The notes beneath the pieces are model-generated. The model had not been told where the DNA came from. It did not search any database and saw only the letters and a program-made list of their open reading frames with translations. The translations under genes were made by a program, and so were the position numbers. From Protonemura montana (lineage: Eukaryota > Arthropoda > Insecta > Plecoptera > Nemouridae): a DNA stretch of 64,000 bases. The DNA lies in NCBI GenBank assembly GCA_947568835.1, contig OX387609.1, positions 9,253,660 through 9,317,659 on the forward strand, read 5' to 3'. Shown here piece by piece: positions 56,401 to 64,000 of the stretch (position 1 is the first letter of the stretch; every line of letters begins with the position of its first letter).

Positions 56401-59400
56401 TACCTTAATTTTAAGGGCAGACAAACAAAGGTGAAAAGTCTTAAAACATCCAACCGTGTCCCAGGTACCCTGTTTTCAACACCCCGAAGATATTTTGGTT
56501 CTAGGTTTTGAACCGCTATGTTTGCGCCTTGCTTGAGTGTTCTTTTTCCTGATTTTCCAATCAGGGAAAATTTTCCCTTTGCGTCGCTTCCTTGCTAGAA
56601 ATTTCCTTTCGAAGCAACTCTCTGCTTTGCTACCCATTGCCAGTCCTTATGTTAAAATCAGTATTAAGATTTTTTTTTTAAATATAAATTTGCATTTCTT
56701 AGAAACTATTTGGTCCCATGATATTTTTTTTATTTTCTGGTGCATTATTGAAACTAAAATTAAGAGTTTATTTTGAGTTAACTACAGAATAACTAGGTAT
56801 GTTGCAGCCGTAATTTCGCTTTACTAACGCAGTTTATATGAAACAAGAATAATGTAACCAAATGCTTAGCCAAACCAATAGCAGTTGTTTTATGGCAAGG
56901 AGCCAAATTTTCACGCAAAGTTTTCCATCGTACATCATTTTCCGCGCTGCAGAAGAGCCCCATCACAGCCGGGCGCTGAGGAAAATGGAAAACTCTTCGG
57001 AGAAAACCCGTCTGGTGCTAATGTCCAACTGGTGCCACGCGAAACATTTCCATTTTCATGCTACGAGGAAGCCATTGATTTAATAGACGATTAACTAGAA
57101 ACTTTTGGGACCTGCCAACTATGGAATATGCAGTATGGACTTTCAATCTTTCATCATTACAAATCAACTGGCAATTGTGTTATTTAAAGATAACAATGTG
57201 ACAGCGTTCTTGTGTTTCTTAGAGCAATTTCAGTGGTCCTTTTTAAGCCAAGATTATATAAAAAGTTCTGTTTAATAAACAATTCTAAAATAAAAAATTA
57301 TTCGACCGGAAAAGCCACGAAAATTATTGTTTACTTATCTGAAATGTTGTTTAAACGGAAAAATAAAGAGTAAAAGAGAAACTCAAATCCTGGTGAAAGA
57401 CAAAATAAATCCATAATAGATGTTTGAAGAAAAACTAACAGCGGCTTTAACAAAAACTATTTGAAATAGTTTTTGTTAAAACTAGTGCTAAGGCTTAATC
57501 AAGTAGATATGAGTCTAAAAACGATCACTAACAGTTTTTCTATTTTTTAATCAATTTTCAGTTCAGAAATATTGGTTGTAAACGACCTTTCGTTGTGAGC
57601 TCAGAAGCTCACCGCGTGTACACAAGAATGAACGCAGGAAAACGTTGCCGAGACATGAAATATTGGGAGCATGTTTCCCAAATCCCGCCACCAGACGCAG
57701 TCTCTTACGGCAGGGAACCCAACCCAAGCGCAAACCCCATGAGGTTCAGTAATAAATTAAAATATCGTGGACGTCAAAGGATAGGCGCACGCATTTTCCG
57801 GTACACAACTCACGACACGGATCTGGTTCCGATTCTCTGTGCGTAGCTACGAGCACGCACGCGTTTCAGTCACGCACGACGCAAAATGAATCAACACATG
57901 GTTATAGTGGGTGGGTTCACGATGGTCGACAATTTACACGCTCGAGTTTGTGTAAGAAATTGGTTAGCAGTCGAGCTCGAGGTGGCAGCGACACTTTAAA
58001 TATCTTAGGTCATAGATAGTGTTAGCACTTTGAAATTAAAAAAATATTAGAAAAAATTGCTTCTCGCTTACTGGATCTCTAGAAATTTATATCGATCTAA
58101 ATCTTAATCTAAATCTATCTACATTGTAATGAGTCTTGCAGTGAAAGAATCGTTTTTTATTTTCTTTAATCTGTGAAAACATTTAACTAAATTTTCTCTA
58201 CAGAAACGATTTCAGAAGCCTAGAAAATGAAAAATAAATTGAAGTTCCAAGGAGCATCAACTTGGTATAGTTTTCTTGAAACAAATTCATGACAGAAACC
58301 TAAACCTGCTTGACTACTGAATGTCAGGCTATTCTTTTTCCTAGGGATGAGGATTCCTCATTATCCTCGTCATCGTCCTCAAACTCTTTGAGAGCTGTTC
58401 AACTGCAACTTAAAATCTTCTAATAACAAGCTTATTCTCAAAATAAAACAGGACTAGTGCAGCTGTAATTCAAGCTAAACCAGAACAAATCAGAATGTTT
58501 ACCAAAAATCAAGATCAACTCCGATTTTTGTCTGATGAAGATCAGAAGAAATATATAGTGAAAAAGTTAATTACATCAGTGCTAAAAATCTTTGGGGATT
58601 CTTACAAAATTCCGAATCGATGTTCAGCAAAATTAAACTAATTCCATATAAATCTTGTTCGGTTAAAAAAACGAATTTAACTGTTTATACATTTAAATTG
58701 TTTTGTAAATCATAAGCTACTTATAACTGCTATGATAACTGCAGGACCTATATAGTGGCATTTTGCAATGCTCTTCAATTTTAAACAAAAAAGTGACTTG
58801 AGTGTTACTTTTTGAAACTAAATCAACAAAATAAATGCAGACAAAATCATAATTTCGATTGAAATCAATAAAATATCATCGTTGCTAACGTTGGTCTCTG
58901 AGGAGGAGTAGTAGCTTGCCAAACAACCGTGAGATCAACGAAATACACGAGAAGGAGAAGGAGGAGATGAAGTTTATGTAGTTTCTAAAGAAGGGACCTC
59001 CGGAGAGCTTGGTTAATTGGTTGGAGTCAGAAAACTGTCTCAAGTAATTTATGATGAGTTCGAAATATAATGTTGAAGACGTTTTCGAAAGTATGTGCAC
59101 CTTGGAATCAAACTTGGTTTGCTATTCATCAATTCAACTGATAAAGACAAAATATATAGACATAGTCTTGGGTCTCCTGGCAATCCTGGACATCTCCTGG
59201 CAATCCTGGACATCTCCTGGCAATGGCCAGTGTCCCAGCGAGCAATGATGCCTGCCAGTAAGAAAGAGATGAATTCGTGTAACTGCGTAACGACCCGTTA
59301 CAGCGTCATATGTAAATGACAGCGTAGATTGACAGATGAATAAAGTTTTTTCCAATTTATTCCCACATAAATATTATATTTTATATATTCAAATTTATTC

Positions 59401-59884
59401 CCAATTTATTAGAAATATATATATATAATTTTAATGTTGTTGACAACGGTTATATTGACATTTAAGCCATAAATAATAACAAAATCTGTAACTTTAACCT
59501 TTGGTTAATGATAGTTCGGAGTTTATGACTAGCATTGAGAGCGAGTTAAAATTTGCATAGAATGAACACATCGCTCATATCATCGTGAGACTTATTTCTG
59601 GAAACACTATCTGTGATCTTCAACCCCTGATGAAATAAACGATTCCAGAATTGCCACAACTTATCACTCATTATAAAGGTAATTAAACAAATTTCGCTGC
59701 TGATAACTTTACCAGGCATGGAAGAGTCGTCTCGCTTGGCAACTGCGTCGGTGATTGGTCCAAACCGTTTGACATTTGAGTCAAATCGAGATAGTTTAGA
59801 GTCGGTCACTTTTCTGTGACTCTGCTGCGCTGTCAGCTTCCGGTGGGCGTCATCGATGTCATACGAGGCGCAGCAAGCCTGACC
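50290..59884 (-). CDS. Sperm-tail PG-rich (STPG/SHIPPO) protein gene
   Basis: Three minus-strand exons join in phase: 59884-59713, 55999-55878 and 50493-50290. The first junction (ATGCCTG|gtaaag ... ttacag|GACCAGC) completes a Gly codon and creates PGPADY. The second exon ends NPGPGHYK|gtgaat. The first exon contains CCASYDIDD and KRFGP. Alternating PGPxxY and (K/E)RF motifs are diagnostic of the SHIPPO/sperm-tail PG-rich repeat family, whose members are flagellar/axonemal microtubule-associated proteins. The last exon encodes a 67-residue C-terminus (ESTLKGTYNSTLGNPLPN, ending VIKQKR). At least 164 residues are covered. ATG 59899 could be the start (MFAGQGQ), but ttgccggtcag is equally a splice acceptor, so upstream exons may exist. 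Introns are about 3.7 and 5.4 kb. Confidence 0.65.
50620..51174 (-). pseudogene. Non-LTR retrotransposon RT C-terminus, decayed
   Basis: One minus-strand frame, interrupted by only two stops, runs from about 51174 to 50620. In order it shows PHFLYLNIIFYN, RRLQKLLNRAMRIILK, FVREMKKKLNFVDILRKIE, NVFVFIHKIMLGLAPQYLSE and NNHNTRKRNNIFV. This is the thumb/C-terminal region of a Jockey/CR1-type reverse transcriptase (LQ-x-LQNRA-x-RII, LAPxYL, HxTR). At least one stop replaces a Trp normally found after KELN or RIE. It lies inside the last STPG intron, same orientation, about 130 bases upstream of the terminal exon. The 5' part of the element is missing. Confidence 0.75.
51180..53620. other. Intron of the STPG gene; hairpin and motif-rich patch
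   Basis: Contains the hairpin at 51674-51715 (listed separately) and a less A/T-rich patch at 52180-52460 with several homeodomain-type words (gcattaataaaa, attggattaatcc). No exon of the STPG gene recognised here. Confidence 0.35.
51674..51715. other. Hairpin with 12-bp perfect stem
   Basis: acagaaatccaa (51674-51685) pairs perfectly with ttggatttctgt (51704-51715); a G-U pair and two A-U pairs extend the stem inward to 15 bp around a 12-base loop. It lies in the STPG intron. Too short for a classical pre-miRNA. Confidence 0.6.
53668..53899 (+). CDS. Candidate plus-strand exon, unknown gene
   Basis: The frame reads through about 77 codons (GALEDPVGRAISPRLFSPLS, VSRFQRSWGLPLNDTLDSLS, ERNAFFRG) to the consensus donor gcaat|gtgagt. 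A pyrimidine-rich tract ending ctcgtgag precedes it. G/C content and CpG are much higher than the flanks. A second plus frame is also open, so the frame is not certain. It lies antisense within the STPG intron. No family recognised. Confidence 0.3.
55666..55730. repeat. Dispersed repeat, copy A
   Basis: aaatagtttttsttaaaact and the next 45 bases (gtgctaaggmttaatcaagt, agayatgagtctaaaaac) match 57464-57528 in direct orientation, 1.8 kb apart, flanking the STPG middle exon. Confidence 0.85.
55878..55999 (-). CDS. STPG gene, middle exon
   Basis: 122 bases between tggttacag and gtgaat. It holds the rest of one repeat start (PADYQPDADATLRRRDGG), ERF at the Arg-Phe landmark, and the next full motif PGPGHY. 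It is CpG-rich, in contrast to the flanking introns. Entry phase 1, exit phase 0. Confidence 0.65.
56361..56400 (+). other. Hammerhead-like motif (weak)
   Basis: cctgaagacggcaggccatg and the following tcctggcaaaacgtcgag resemble the CTGANGA core, a stem-loop (ggcagg/cctggc with one mismatch) and the GAAACGTC block seen at the ends of some Penelope-like and related retroelements. The G of GAAA is A here. A looser case, a gtaact/agttac stem followed by gaaacgtcgg, is at 55591-55625. Both may be retroelement end relics. Confidence 0.2.
56885..57094 (+). CDS. GC-rich ORF island, ambiguous
   Basis: A 69-codon frame begins ATG 56885 and ends CYEEAIDLIDD-stop. Another plus frame and one minus frame are also open over the same CpG-rich interval. 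A possible acceptor (tatggcaag) lies at about 56902. It could be a terminal exon of a plus-strand gene that also uses 53668-53899, but nothing proves this. Confidence 0.2.
   Translation: MFYGKEPNFHAKFSIVHHFPRCRRAPSQPGAEENGKLFGENPSGANVQLVPRETFPFSCYEEAIDLIDD
57446..57480. repeat. Perfect 35-base palindrome
   Basis: Seventeen bases (tttaacaaaaactattt) and their exact reverse complement are separated by a single G. The right arm is the first 17 bases of repeat copy B (57464-57528), while copy A at 55666 has no matching left arm. This suggests a terminal inverted repeat or a hairpin-ended element. Confidence 0.95.
57464..57528. repeat. Dispersed repeat, copy B
   Basis: Partner of 55666-55730, in the same orientation and differing at only a few positions. 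Its left edge coincides exactly with the centre of the 35-base palindrome. Confidence 0.85.
57595..57846 (+). other. CpG-rich ORF island, ambiguous
   Basis: The plus frame is open for 83 codons (contains MKYWEHVSQIPPPDAVSYGR) and ends at a TAG; ATG 57628 is the first in-frame start. CpG density stays high to 57890 (acgcacgcgtttcagtcacg). It lies in the STPG intron, antisense. It could be a small gene, an exon or an unmethylated promoter-like island. Confidence 0.22.
57900..59170. other. Intronic A/T-rich stretch
   Basis: Lies between STPG exons 1 and 2. No exon, RNA gene or substantial repeat recognised. Confidence 0.4.
59174..59226. repeat. 20-bp tandem repeat, 2.6 units
   Basis: ctcctggcaatcctggacat occurs twice exactly and a third time partially. 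Overlapping short ORFs on both strands are consequences of the repeat. Confidence 0.9.
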
Positions 59885-59899
59885 CTGACCGGCAAACAT
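59713..59899 (-). CDS. STPG gene, first exon found
   Basis: Codons after GGTCAG read in one frame to ATGCCTG|gtaaag. Codon third positions are G/C-rich and CpGs are frequent. The residues ASYDIDDAHRKL and FDSNVKRFGPITDA match the Tyr and Arg-Phe landmarks of one PG-rich repeat, with the initial Pro-Gly-Pro replaced by Ala-Cys-Cys. The 5' border is ambiguous: ATG at 59899, or acceptor at 59885 or 59879. Confidence 0.6.
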
Positions 59900-60193
59900 A
59901 TTTGGAAATTATAGAGAAGCAAAAAGTTCTTGATAAAAAAGAATGTTTGGCTTAGAATCACCTTTAAAATCACTAGAGGTTCATGAGACGTATTCTTGTA
60001 CATAATACAATGATTATCTTTAAGTCATCCTGACCTTTTTCTGGATTATTTTGTAAAGAGATGACTGATAACTTGTTTTGTAGAAACGTGTAGGTATTTT
60101 GAAAAAAATAAATTAATAAGATCTGAAATTCCTTTGAAAGCTAAAGAAATTTGCGAAAATCAATGAAACTAGAGAACAGCAAACAGAGTTCAG

Positions 60194-60296
60194 ATCATCA
60201 ATTTGCATCTTGCACAACCATTTGTATTACAACACTTCATAATTACCATAACCATAATCATAAATATTATTAATAAGAAATTGTATTTAAAATATA
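60194..60296. repeat. Left half of the interrupted dispersed repeat
   Basis: Matches 426-551 and ends in the TA (60295-60296) that borders the pogo-like transposon. The right half resumes at 62883. Confidence 0.85.
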
Positions 60297-60566
60297 TTGT
60301 AAAAGAACGGTTCTGGATATCGTGCCCATTTGTGGATAGGTTTTTTCTGCGTGCCGTAGCGATCCTAGTTTCACTGCTAGTACAATGCTGTTGGTCTGCA
60401 TCGATAGCTCAGTCGATAAGCTTTCATTCCCTACCACGCAGCTAGGTGGCATTACCTCCCGCTGGAACAAAAGCTAGTAATTTGGTCCAAATCTGTCAGA
60501 CTTGTCATTTTTGATGGTGGTCGCAATTGACAATTTGCAGTGTTCGCCCATAATACTCGTGAATAA

Positions 60567-60790
60567 GTAAGTATTAAATATACTATCATGCTCTTTTTAT
60601 CATAAGATAGCTAGAGAACCAATTATGAAGATGATTACATCATCGTATTTTTTTGAGTATCCTACATTTAACGCAGATGATTTGAAAAGAATGAAATTTG
60701 AAACGTTATTGCAACTTTTTTCTCGATTTTAGTGATGTTACGTTAACGCTTGCAATGTAAACACTCTATTTTTATCCGTTTTACCTGCAG
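60567..60790 (+). other. Likely 5' UTR intron of the transposase gene
   Basis: A consensus donor (aataa|gtaagt) at 60567 and a pyrimidine-rich acceptor (tttttatccgttttacctgcag) ending at 60790 lie 12 bases upstream of the ATG. The deleted relative at 12 kb has the same arrangement (acceptor nine bases before its ATG). Confidence 0.5.
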
Positions 60791-60802
60791 GAAATCGGTA
60801 GT

Positions 60803-62461
60803 ATGCCTCGAAAGTACACTAAGGAGGCCTTAGACATGGCAGTGAATGCGGTTCAAAATACGGGTGCGTCTCTTTCCATGGCATCTAAGGAGTATGGGGT
60901 CCCCTATGGTACTTTGCATCGAAGAGTAAGTGGGCAAGTTAGTGAAGACGTCTTTTCTTCTGGACCAAGACCCATTCTCGGATGGGATACAGAATTAGAG
61001 ATAAAGGAAACAATTATCGAGCTTCAGAAGATGGGTCACGGGGTAACGGTGTCAGAGGTTCTGGAGCTGGCCGGAAAGGTGGATGCTGCTAGCAATAATC
61101 CCGTCTTCAAGAATGGATTACCAAGCACCCGATGGTACCAGAGATTTTTTAAAAGGCACAATTTAAGCCTTAGAACACCTGAGAACTTGTCAGTTGCCCG
61201 CATTCAAATGGCAACGGAGGCTGTGAGAGATGAATTTTTTGATAAATTAACGGAAATTGTGACCGAGCTGAAGGTCGATGGGAGTCGAATATTTAACATG
61301 GATGAATCCGGGATGCAAGTGGTTATGAAAGGGAGGAAGGTTGTCGCATCTAGAGGTTCAAAGAGCGTTTTCGTTAAAAAGAGTGGCGAAAGAAGTGAGA
61401 ACATCACGGTGGTTGGTTGCGCTAATGCAACGGGGACCATAATCTTGCCACCTATGGTGATTTTCAAGGGAGCCTCCCTCAACAATGAGCTAATGACTGG
61501 AGCCCCTGAAGGCACGATTTTTGCATCAGCCCCTAGGGGTTACATGATATCGGAGCTGTTTTTTGATTGGTTTGTGAAGTTTCTCAGTCACATTCCACCA
61601 AAACGACCAGTGCTATTGCTGTTAGACGGTCATGCCACCCATATGTCACGCGAAGTGTTACTGCTAGCACGAGAAAACCAGATAACATTTTTATGCTTTC
61701 CACCACACACAACTCAGTTGTACCAACCTATGGATGTGGGGGTATACAAACCATTGAAAGATGCTTTTAAGGAGGAGTGCGATAAAAGAATGCGACGCAC
61801 TCGGAAACTAAAAATGAATAGGTACGACTTTTGCCAAATTCTTGGACCAGCATGGTTGAAGGGTGTCAACCCTTGCAATGTTGTGGGAGGCTTTCGAGGC
61901 AGTGGTGTGTGGCCAATAGACCGAGAAGCAATCAGGCCGGAGCGTCTTGTAGGCTCTATCGGGAATGAAGGCGATGCTGGATCTGCTGTGTCAACCTCGA
62001 AAGTATCGCCAGTCGTTTCTGCAATCCGGGAGCTTTTTTCTCCAATACCCATCCCAGAGAATGAAGGAAAGAAATCAAGAGCAATTACCAAGACCAGATG
62101 CCTCACCTCGGACGAATATCTGATGGAAATGGATTTGAAACAAGCGGCAAAAGATGACCGAGAAACTTCAAAGAAAAAGGGGAAACAAAAGCGTAAGCGA
62201 GCGGAATCGGACGATGACAGCATCTACGCCGATGATGTGGCGGAGCTACTTACAGAGTCGACGGATGACAACGATGAAAATGAAGGTGGCCACGTGCCTT
62301 GTGGCTCTTGTAAGAAAAGGTTCAGTACCGATGTCAACGGCGAAAATTGGTTTCAGTGTTCGGTCCTCAAATGCAAAACGTGGTATCACCTAACATGTCA
62401 AAATTTCCCAAATGATTCTAAGCGCAAACAGATTGTTTGTTTGAAATGTAAAAAAAAATAA
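60803..62461 (+). CDS. Pogo/Tigger-like transposase with C-terminal PHD finger
   Basis: 552 codons without interruption. Residues 3-42 are a Psq-type HTH (ASLSMASKEYGVPYGTLHRR); 60-125 are a CENP-B/Tc5-type HTH (LPSTRWYQRFFKRHN); 160-380 are the DDE_1 catalytic core. The metal-binding acids are D167 (FNMDESG), D275 (LLLLDGHATH) and D311 (QPMDVGVYKPLK), a DD35D spacing, as in the pogo group of IS630-Tc1-mariner. Residues 456-468 are a Lys/Arg-rich stretch fit for nuclear import, followed by an acidic segment. Residues 500-549 form a C4HC3 PHD finger (C500, C503, C519, C524, H529, C532, C546, C549). PHD-bearing relatives are known among jerky/Tigger-type transposases. It catalyses cut-and-paste transposition at TA sites. 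All catalytic residues are present, so activity is possible. Domestication is unlikely given the flanking TIRs. Confidence 0.92.
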   Translation: MPRKYTKEALDMAVNAVQNTGASLSMASKEYGVPYGTLHRRVSGQVSEDVFSSGPRPILGWDTELEIKETIIELQKMGHGVTVSEVLELAGKVDAASNNPVFKNGLPSTRWYQRFFKRHNLSLRTPENLSVARIQMATEAVRDEFFDKLTEIVTELKVDGSRIFNMDESGMQVVMKGRKVVASRGSKSVFVKKSGERSENITVVGCANATGTIILPPMVIFKGASLNNELMTGAPEGTIFASAPRGYMISELFFDWFVKFLSHIPPKRPVLLLLDGHATHMSREVLLLARENQITFLCFPPHTTQLYQPMDVGVYKPLKDAFKEECDKRMRRTRKLKMNRYDFCQILGPAWLKGVNPCNVVGGFRGSGVWPIDREAIRPERLVGSIGNEGDAGSAVSTSKVSPVVSAIRELFSPIPIPENEGKKSRAITKTRCLTSDEYLMEMDLKQAAKDDRETSKKKGKQKRKRAESDDDSIYADDVAELLTESTDDNDENEGGHVPCGSCKKRFSTDVNGENWFQCSVLKCKTWYHLTCQNFPNDSKRKQIVCLKCKKK

Positions 62462-62882
62462 GGAAGTGTCAGTAACAGTTTCACACCAAAAACAGACTTG
62501 TGAAGCCCATATAAAAAAACTATCCAGAACTGGCACAAGAGTAGATTTTTTGTTTTATCCATAACTCTTTCAAATTTGATTTGATTTTATTCCGCCTTCC
62601 AGAAATGTATTTCCTGTCGTTTGGGCAACAATGTCAAATTTTTTCAAAAATATGTAGTCAAAAATCCAAAACCGGGAAGGCCTGCCCGGTTCTGGATAAT
62701 TTAATCGTTTTTCAAATTCATCATAGATTTGAAAATTTGTCGTAAATGTCATGTATATATTTTTTTCCTTGAAATATAATGTGTTTCTTACTTACAAAAA
62801 AATATCTTATTTTTTCGGCGTTGTAGGTGAGACCACAAATAAAATAAATCCAACCCCCATCCAGAACCGTGCCTTTACCCTA

Positions 62883-62960
62883 TATCAGTAAGCTAGACAT
62901 TAATGGTCAACCATATATTTGGATTGCCGTCGATTTTTAAATAAATTGATTTTCCTCCGT
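62883..62960. repeat. Right half of the interrupted dispersed repeat
   Basis: tatcagtaagctagacatta and following bases match 552-625 (gatcagtaagctagacctta). A single base differs at the junction with the TA duplication. Confidence 0.85.
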
Positions 62961-63586
62961 GAATGCATTTCAGAATTCAGGCTTTTCGGCTTCACTGTTG
63001 GTAGGATTGACACGTTTCCAAACTTTTAGATTAATTTTAGACAAAACTTTTCAATGACAATGTATTTATTGTACTCTTATGTACTTTAATTTAACTTAAA
63101 ACAACGATAGTTTCAAACCAATTCATTAAACCTGCTGAATGTAGCCTGATTGAAAAAAAATAACAGCATTCTCTGCTTTGTGTGTTTAGCTGGACATGAA
63201 GGGTTACCCATATCTTTGTTACAGACATAAATTGCCCGCACGCATGATCTAACCGAGAGAACGCACTTCAGGTCCGTCAGGTGCGTCATGTGAAACGCAC
63301 ACACGCACACGTCAGTTGCATTGTCAGCCCTTCTTTACGCAATCTGCACGCATGTCGATGGCATGGGTGATTGAAAAGGATCATAACCGTTAAGTTTCAC
63401 TGGTAGAGTTGAGATTGATAGAATAGTGGGAAATATTCAGCAATGTGGCGATTCTAGTCACTTTGGCTTACAAGGGTTTATTTTATTAAGCACTCTTAGA
63501 TATTTTATTTTGTAAAATTATTTAATGGAAGCAGCGCAGATGAAGTAGGAGAGTGACGAAGTTGGTAGAAGCAAAGTATTCAGAAT
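62961..63586. other. Non-coding stretch
   Basis: No gene recognised. A short (AC)-rich, CpG-containing patch lies at 63230-63320. Confidence 0.4.
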
Positions 63587-63880
63587 ATGAATAATATAGA
63601 GGGATTAGGTTGTAAAATTGGGAAAGAGATTGACATTACTTGGAAACACTATGAGAATGGAGGAAGAAAGATTTCCAAGAAAGATTTTAAGCTTGGAGTA
63701 TGAGAAAAGGGGACGACGAAGACCAAGAGAAAGATGGATACATAAAGTACAAGCAGGTGTGGAGGGAAGAGGTGGGAAATAGAATGAAGTAGAAGGGAAA
63801 GAGAGCTGGCTAGATGAGGAAGTATGAAAGAAGATGGCGAATGAAAAGAAGTGTGAAAGGGAGCATTATGAGGAAATATC
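63587..63880 (+). pseudogene. Non-LTR retrotransposon tail, second copy
   Basis: Collinear with 6671-7181 without the 238-base interruption. It translates as ...RRRPRERWIHKVQAGVEGRG, NEVEGKESWLDEEV, KKMANEKKCEREHYEE, with two Trp codons changed to stops (tag, tga). It preserves the linking RRRxRPRERW segment lost from the other copy, a pattern common just before the C-terminal tail of non-LTR reverse transcriptase ORFs. It is a decayed 3' fragment. Confidence 0.5.
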
Positions 63881-64000
63881 ATTTGGTAAAATCACTTTAA
63901 ACGCGTTAAATTTAATATTTTTATACCTGTTGCAAATAATAGATGGACAATGATATCGAGTTAAAACAAATTTGAATGTGGGTTGGAGAGTAAATTTTCT

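Larger units (their letters stand above)
60297..62880 (+). mobile_element. Complete pogo/Tigger-like DNA transposon
   Basis: 2584 bases flanked by TA on both sides (60295-60296, 62881-62882). The terminal inverted repeats begin ttgtaaaagaacggttctgg at the left and gggtaaaggcacggttctgg at the right (reverse complement), with acggttctggat identical. The interior holds a single uninterrupted transposase gene. Further ttctggat/atccagaac words at about 62523 and 62683-62696 are likely subterminal transposase-binding repeats. The flanks align with an uninterrupted copy at 426-625, which proves the insertion and its boundaries. Intact coding and TIRs suggest recent activity; the family name is not recoverable by eye. 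Confidence 0.92.

Noticed and set aside
59397..59440. Mitochondrial-like A/T insert
   Set aside because: Just tatata/aatttatt simple sequence; no mitochondrial gene segment recognisable.
61204..62223. Minus-strand ORFs of 103 and 169 codons
   Set aside because: Antisense shadows of the transposase gene; the plus frame has full catalytic and zinc-binding motifs.
60803..62461. Host gene domesticated from a transposase
   Set aside because: Matching TIRs, a TA duplication and an empty-site paralogue show a mobile element still in transposon form.
1..64000. CRISPR arrays, prokaryotic operons, prophage or plasmid features
   Set aside because: No spaced palindromic repeats of CRISPR type, no dense ORFs or Shine-Dalgarno signals; splice-bordered exons and retroelements show eukaryotic DNA. 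The tandem arrays here have no unique spacers.

Overview
This is a eukaryotic, almost certainly metazoan (invertebrate) genomic window. It is strongly A+T-rich, has no operons or ribosome-binding sites, and is mostly non-coding DNA studded with degraded transposable elements, mini/microsatellites and spliceosomal exons with GT-AG borders. The sequence alone does not fix the phylum. The gene content (a multi-finger C2H2 protein, a sperm-tail PG-rich protein implying flagellated sperm) and the repeat content (pogo/Tigger-like transposons, a 5S-rRNA-headed SINE family, non-LTR retrotransposon tails) fit many invertebrates.

Layout. 0-11 kb: mainly non-coding, with an unoccupied paralogue of a transposon target (426-625), a GC-rich island (2383-2781), a broken non-LTR tail (6671-7181) and a 45-bp exact duplication. 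11.4-12.8 kb: an internally deleted pogo-like element with TIRs, a 16-bp array grown out of its own TIR, and a truncated HTH/PHD reading frame. 14-16 kb: an A/T satellite, a 14-bp C-rich minisatellite, a CpG-rich patch and a long G-run. 17.6-24.8 kb: weak minus-strand exon candidates, a 5S-headed SINE and a tRNA-like SINE. 25.3-25.4 kb: a tight CACGTG/TGACGTCA cluster. 28-29 kb: a 74-78 bp tandem array, more SINE tail and a G/C-tract pair. 33.7-36.2 kb: a two-coding-exon C2H2 zinc-finger gene on the minus strand. 37.4 kb: a second long copy of the 5S-headed SINE. 42.58 kb: a possible first exon encoding a mitochondrial presequence. 50.3-59.9 kb: three in-phase exons of a minus-strand sperm-tail PG-rich (STPG/SHIPPO) gene, with a dead non-LTR retrotransposon just upstream of its last exon. 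60.3-62.9 kb: a complete, apparently autonomous 2.58-kb pogo-like transposon (HTH, DDD catalytic core, C-terminal PHD finger, TIRs, TA duplication). 63.6 kb: a second copy of the non-LTR tail.

The best-supported results are the intact pogo-like transposon, whose flanks match an empty copy at 426-625 in the same window; the deleted pogo-like relative with the amplified TIR; the STPG gene assembled from phase-compatible exons; and the 5S-headed SINE family. The genes seen do not form a pathway. The zinc-finger gene and the STPG gene are independent single-copy-type loci, and everything else is repeat biology or low-confidence exon candidates, labelled as such.
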